In this document: positions 59,101-64,000 of the stretch, one piece after another
How the letters are laid out: each line of letters opens with the position of its first letter
How positions within the stretch are numbered: the first letter of the stretch is position 1
NCBI RefSeq assembly: GCF_028554725.1
Contig: NC_071667.1
Coordinates: forward strand, 69,073,501 to 69,137,500
DNA: 64,000 bases
DNA from: Zeugodacus cucurbitae
Lineage: Eukaryota; Arthropoda; Insecta; Diptera; Tephritidae
Reading direction: 5' to 3'
Position numbers and translations under genes: made by a program
The notes under the pieces: generated by a model
What the model saw: the letters and a program-made list of their open reading frames with translations, nothing else
What the model was told of the DNA's origin: nothing
Databases searched by the model: none

Positions 59101-60570
59101 TTTATACAGAAAATTAAAAAAAAAATTCAATTTACACATACAGACAAATATACACAAAGATGCATACAAAAAAGTAAATACACCGAAAAAGGCACTCATC
59201 TCATGCTGTAGATTCACAGTAGAGATAAACAAATATTTATTATACTACAATAACAGTTTTCTACTGCTACACTGCTACGTTAAGTACATAACTAACTTTA
59301 TTGTTGTACGCGTAACTCCCGAAACTTGAATGTTTGCTTAAAAAATAAAATCACTAACACTCCCACAAATACCAGCGCAGGCGGATGCGAGTAGTTATGA
59401 GCATATATACTTATATAAATATATATGCATCTAAGTTTGTATGTGTATAGGTGCTTATGTATATTTACGTTACATTACCAAAGCATAAACGGCAAGAAAT
59501 CCTAACGTAAACAACACAAATACAAGCACAACTATGCTTAGACACACACACACACATTCATACATATGTGTGTGTATATTTACGACACGTTGAAAACCTG
59601 TGGAGTTCACTGCCCTCACGCCTTACCAATGCCAGTAGTTAGCTGTTGACCAAGAAAAAATTCCTTGGCAGTCAACTGCAAGCAATGCAACCATTAATAG
59701 TTGAATTCACGTAAACATAGGCGCAGAGCATAGAACTATTCCTCGTGAAGACGCCTGCCAATGTGCGCACAAAGAACACGGCCACGAAGACCTTACCATA
59801 ACCAAAGCGCTGCAGACAAAAGAAAACTGTTGGCCTTTTTGTTGTACGCGGCGTTTGCGGTTAGCGACGCGCGCGGCTGCAACGTGGCAAGCGCAAGGAG
59901 TTGCGCGCATGCGCCGCGCTGCTAACAGCTACCGGACAATTGCATGCCTGCAAGTACAATATTCCCGCATGCGCGCATGCCTTGCTATCGGCATGTATGT
60001 AAAAAGAGAAAAGTGTAACGTCATGCGCACAAGTGCATTCAAACAGATTCCAACACTGACTATGTATATATATATGTATATATATATCTATATATGTGTA
60101 GGTGTTCGAAGGTGTGTACATGCGTCTAATCAATTCGACGTTAGGCGTAACGACGTTCTCGCATCAAATATACACACATATGTATATGTAAGTAAGCATG
60201 TGAATGCATAGATTTCCTTTCAATCAATTCATTGTGGTGTAGACATTCGATTTCATCGTCGGTCAGGGTGTCAGGTTGTTATTGTATTTTCTTTTATGTT
60301 GTTACTTTTTTATTTAGTCGTTACAAGTTTGTAGTAGTTGTGTAGTTGTTGGTAATTGCAAGTGCAAGTTAACTTAACCTCTTCGCAATAACATCATCCT
60401 GTCAGCTTGTCTTCAAGCTGCAGCCACAAACCACAAGCGTTCGTCGTGTTGGCTCTAAAGCGCACATAAATTGCGTGGTAAACGCAAAATGTTTGACTTT
60501 AAATACGGTTTGCTAATAAAAAGTAATTGATAATAGCTTTTTAAAGTAATTGTTTTGGCGCATCAGGTGA
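59100..60570. other. GC-richer unique island with microsatellites
   Basis: ACACACACACACACATTC near 59540 and TATATATATATGTATATATA near 60065. GC-rich 59840-59960 with GCGCGCATGCGC phrases. Overlapping frames on both strands (59855-60211 +, 59861-60133 -) have no domain. Confidence 0.4.
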
Positions 60571-61718
60571 ATTCGTTTTCTTAGCCATAGACAAGGTGTT
60601 CTAAAATACAAAGTTTGCGTACTATACTAATAGGTTTTTAAGCAGCTGGAAGCTGGACAGCCGTGCTTGTGGTTTACTTCGAATTACTTTAGCAAAGTAA
60701 ATGTATAAAGAGGAGTATTATGGGAGCGTGCTAAAACATTTAAGGGACTTTGTGTTTTTTTCGTTAGAGGTGAATGTAATTTTCTATAAGATCGGAACTT
60801 GTTTTTCTTAGATCTTGAGGCACTTCTCAAATGTTGCATTTATCTAACCATCCTTTCCTAGCATTTCAAAGGCTTTTCTCTTTCGCCGTTGTGAAATTCT
60901 GGATTTCCTCTGGATGAAAGACCTTGGCAGTCAATCCGAGCGTATTATTCAGAGCATAAAACGTAGCATATAAATTCAATTAGCGTTTTCAAAGACCTTC
61001 TTAAAGTTGTTCGCAAAATGTTGTATATTTCTATAAAATAAGTATCAAAAACATTATCCATTCTGATTCGGCTTTCGTTTGAAATGTGGGTACATATCAT
61101 CTTCCCACTGGTACTAAGCAGAATTCGAGATCAAATTTGAAGCAAATCGGATTTTCTTTCTTTTTAATCATGTCTTGGCAGCCAGTGGTAATCATAAAAT
61201 CTGTCCGTCCTTCTCAGTCAGATCAATACTGGTAGGACTCTCTAAAATTCTACTAAGCCAGATAGAAGTAAACACGTAGTAAAAATTACAAAAAGTTTTC
61301 TCAACTTTACTCTAATCCGGAAATTGCAATCAGGGTTTCTTTATTTTACTACAGTTTAAATATCTTTTACTATTATCTGTGATCGGTTCTTTCATTATTT
61401 ATTAGTTATTGATATATTTGTATACAAAGAGATAGTCTTTTAAAGATCAAAAAAACTCCTTCAAAGAATTTCAACAGGTTATTTCCTAACTATTCTCCAA
61501 TTATATTTAATAATGTGCTGTATTTTAAATTTTGCATTGCGCCCAAATGTAGGCAATGCTTCTTGGGTTATATAAAAAGACTTCCAAACGGTTCAAAAAC
61601 GTTTAGCATAATGCTATTCTAAAACTTAAATATAATAAGTCGCTGCATTTACTTATTCTTTATAAATCGCTTTTTTAATGATAAAGAATGGATTAAGTTT
61701 TGCTAATAAGAAGACACG
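60570..61718. other. AT-rich stretch, nothing assigned
   Basis: No coding-like frame above 60 codons. Confidence 0.5.
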
Positions 61719-62509
61719 TTCGGAGAATGTGTATGTTATTGGCGTTCAACCGTTTAGCCAGTTATAGCTGAATCGATGAGAGCGCGCCATTCTTCTCTTT
61801 CCTTCGCAGTTCGGTGCCAGTTGGAGATTCCAAGTGTAACCAGGTCGCTCTCCACCTGGTCCCTCCTACGGAGTGGAGGCCTTCCCCTTCCTCGGCTTCC
61901 TCCGGCGGGTACTGCATCGAACGCTTTCAGGGCTGGAGTGTTATCGTCCATTCGGAAAACATGACCTAGCCGCTGTCTTTTTATTCGCTCGTACAGCTCA
62001 TCGTTCCATCGCCTGCGGTATTCGCCGTTGCCAATGTTCTGAGGACCATAAATCTTGCGCAAAATTTTCCTCTCGAAAACTCCTAGTGTCGTCTCATCTG
62101 ATGTTGACATCGTCCAAGCTTCTGCACCGTAAAGCAGGACGGGAATGATAAGCGACTTGTACAGTTTGATTTTGGAGAGAGGACTTTACTGTTCAATTGC
62201 CTACTCAGTCCAAAGTAGCACATGTTGGCAAGTGTAATTCTGCGCTGGATTTCGAGGCTGACATTGTTGGTGTTGTTGATACTGGTTCCCAGGTATACGA
62301 AATTATCTGCAACTTCGAAGTTATGACTGTCGACAGTGACGTGTGAGCCAAGACGTGAGTGCGCCGACTGTTTGCTTGATGACAGGAGATATTTCGTCTT
62401 GTCGTCATTCACCTCCAGATCATTCGCTTCGCCTCCTTATCCATGCGGAAAAAAGCAGAACAAACGGCGCGGTTGTTGCTTCCGATGATATCATATGATT
62501 CGGAGAATG
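61719..62509. repeat. 11-bp target-site duplication flanking a LINE
   Basis: TTCGGAGAATG at 61719-61729 and 62499-62509, bracketing the LINE fragment. Confidence 0.85.
61730..62498 (-). pseudogene. RTE-like LINE copy 5, 5'-truncated
   Basis: Minus-strand frames 62083-62412 (DDKTKYLLSSSKQSAHSRLG, FVYLGTSINNTNNVSLEI, ITLANMCYFG) and 61754-62110 (SDETTLGVFERKILRKIYGP, GSRGRGRPPLRRRDQVESDL, ending DSAITG) give the family C-terminus. About 12 residues (LYDDIDIVQ region) and the RW pair are deleted near 61975-61995. The 5' end stops at the YADD-coding region (about 62490). The perfect 11-bp duplication marks both ends. 3' stem-loop at 61748-61763. Confidence 0.88.
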
Positions 62510-63300
62510 GTACCAGTTAAAATCATATGTGTGGTAATAAAATGCGATCTTAAGATGTTTTTGAGTTTTATTAACAATTTTATGGTCATAAAGACAAATA
62601 AATATAATTTTTGGGGCCTAAAATATTATTTTTCAAATAATTTTACATACTCATTTTCCGTATCCTGAAATCAGCATGTATGTGGTGAACGGCAACATTA
62701 TACTAAGTCCAGATTCAGTAACTGATTCAGGAATTAGGGATCACATGAGAAACGAAATCTCCTGTATTTTGACCTCATGTGTGTGACACAGTGCCTTCAA
62801 AAAACCAGATATCTTTCTGGTCGAAATTCATTTCTCCCAAGTTCAACCAGTGGTTGAAAATGTGAGATGAAATTTGTTTCAATCGTGAACTCAGAAGGAC
62901 GTCAGAATCAAGGAGGAAGAATTAAAAGGATTTTTATTAGACAACAAAAAATTAACAAATCAATAAATATTTTGAACCGTGAGATATTTAATTACACCAA
63001 TGATTCCACTGTGATTTTATTCACATTCGAAAAGTGACTGCAAGGCTATAATGCTCAGTGTGTAATAAAAGATAAAATACGCATTTAAACTACCAACCAA
63101 TTCAATAAAATATATTCTGAACATAAAACGACGGCGAAATCAAAGTACTAAAGTCATATAAGAATGTAAGTATGTATGACCAATTGCATTCACAAACTTC
63201 CTCATTATAATCCTCATAAAATTCAGCTAATAGCATTAATTATTGGTCTCCCATCTTAGTCAAATAATTTGATCAGCTTCGATTAAAATTTTATTTATTT
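62510..63300. other. AT-rich stretch, nothing assigned
   Basis: Nothing recognised. Confidence 0.5.
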
Positions 63301-64000
63301 CCATGGGAAGTGAAAAAACGAAAAATCAAAGTATACACGCAAGCGCTAAACAGCCGATTTCCAGCAGTGAGATTACATTTAGACAACCCTTTTGAATTTA
63401 GAATTGGCTGTACCTGCGAAGAGCGCCAGCATCCAAAACTAAGCATTTTGTGTACGTGTACATTTGTGTTTGTAGATATGTTTTTATGAGATCTACTAAA
63501 TAAGGAAAAACTTCACACACAAGAAAGAACACAGCGAGAGCTAACGAACGCCCAGTCATTTTTATTACAAATTCTGTTGCGCAGGAAAAGTTCAGCTCCC
63601 CACATGCGCATTAGACGTTGTTGTGTGGAGAAAAACCTGTTGTTGCGGCCTGCCTATTGTGTTGCACATAATGTGGCAATCAACTTTTACTTGCAGCAAA
63701 TACTTCCTTATGGGAAATTTCAAATACACTTTGTATATATTTATATATGTGTGTCTGCGCAGAATTGTGAGTTCTTTCTATGCGGATCGCTGAAACTGTA
63801 CCTGTGCTGCCTGTTTCTATTTCCATTTGTGCTTGCTGAAACTCAGTGGAGGCCACAAAAACTGAGCGTTGCTCCTCCGCGCACCAACAACCAACACATT
63901 CTCTTGCACGTCAAGGAACGGCAACTCTCCAAAGTCACGCCTAAGCGCACAGAAAATGACCAAGAATAGAATAGAAAAGAACAATTGAAGCATTACCCTG
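63300..64000. other. GC-richer unique island at window edge
   Basis: The frame 63577-63969 (+, 130 codons) has no domain and includes a TATATTTATATATGTGTG stretch. I do not call it. Sequence beyond 64000 would be needed to see whether an exon follows. Confidence 0.35.

Noticed and set aside
63577..63969. 130-codon plus-strand frame near the window end
   Set aside because: Runs through TATATTTATATATG low complexity and has no recognisable motif.
1..64000. tRNA, rRNA or snRNA genes
   Set aside because: I looked for T-loop (GGTTCGAATCC-like) boxes with matching A boxes and for rRNA wording and saw none; small ncRNAs cannot be excluded by eye.
1..64000. CRISPR arrays, phage, toxin-antitoxin or other prokaryotic systems
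   Set aside because: The tandem repeats found are contiguous minisatellites without spacers, and the gene structure is eukaryotic.
1..64000. LTR retrotransposons or endogenous viral genes
   Set aside because: No paired long terminal repeats, protease/integrase motifs or viral coat-like frames were recognised.

Overview
The window looks like AT-rich nuclear DNA of a cyclorrhaphan fly, most likely a true fruit fly (Tephritidae). The reasons are intron sizes of about 60 bp, frequent ATACATACATATGTATG-type motifs, CAA/CAG-rich stretches, and relics of mariner (including a DD41D type as described from Ceratitis), jockey-like, RTE-like and RNase H-bearing LINE families. The organism call is inference. 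There are no operons, phage, bacterial genes, CRISPR arrays or viral genes that I can support.

Only one host protein-coding gene can be assembled with confidence. It is a six-exon plus-strand gene at 52777-55441 encoding a 693-residue 'nose resistant to fluoxetine-6' (NRF6)-type multi-pass membrane acyltransferase-3 family protein. All five introns keep GT/AG ends and frame, so it appears intact. Two other stretches look weakly coding and are flagged: a 70-codon minus-strand frame near 15.1-15.3 kb and a GC-richer block with overlapping open frames on both strands at 49.4-49.8 kb.

Most of the rest is repeat-derived or anonymous. An RTE-like LINE family has five copies (9.4, 43.3, 51.1, 57.1-58.9 and 61.7 kb). 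The best is 5'-truncated, carries the reverse transcriptase core and sits between a perfect 13-bp target duplication. RNase H-bearing LINE tails lie at 4.9-5.6 and 56.05-56.6 kb, the latter with a 10-bp duplication. A jockey-like RT tail is at 39.4 kb and a LINE ORF1-like relic at 34.4-34.9 kb. Mariner-type remains occur at 1.5, 10.2, 15.7-16.6, 23.6, 29.1-29.9, 38.9-39.2, 42.6-43.2 and 48.1 kb. Two of them, at 15.7 and 29.1 kb, are internally deleted DD41D-type elements. A pogo/Tigger-like MITE is at 27.6-28.1 kb. Three elements flanked by TTAA, with inverted ends starting GGGG, lie at 2.0, 20.0-20.7 and 38.2-38.8 kb. A minisatellite of mainly 42-bp units fills 12.27-12.87 kb.

The upstream 50 kb alternates between very AT-rich, repeat-containing stretches and GC-richer, repeat-poor islands (about 3-4.9, 6.8-9, 11.1-13.8, 16.6-18, 21.8-23.2, 25.4-26.8, 30.4-31.9, 35.3-37.8, 40-42.1, 44-46.5 and 48.6-50.3 kb). 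The islands carry many CAGCTG palindromes and microsatellites. This would fit a large intron or intergenic regulatory landscape, but no exon ties it to a named gene. I did not find a convincing new multi-gene system; the most interesting signals are in the mobile elements and the two unexplained coding-like blocks.
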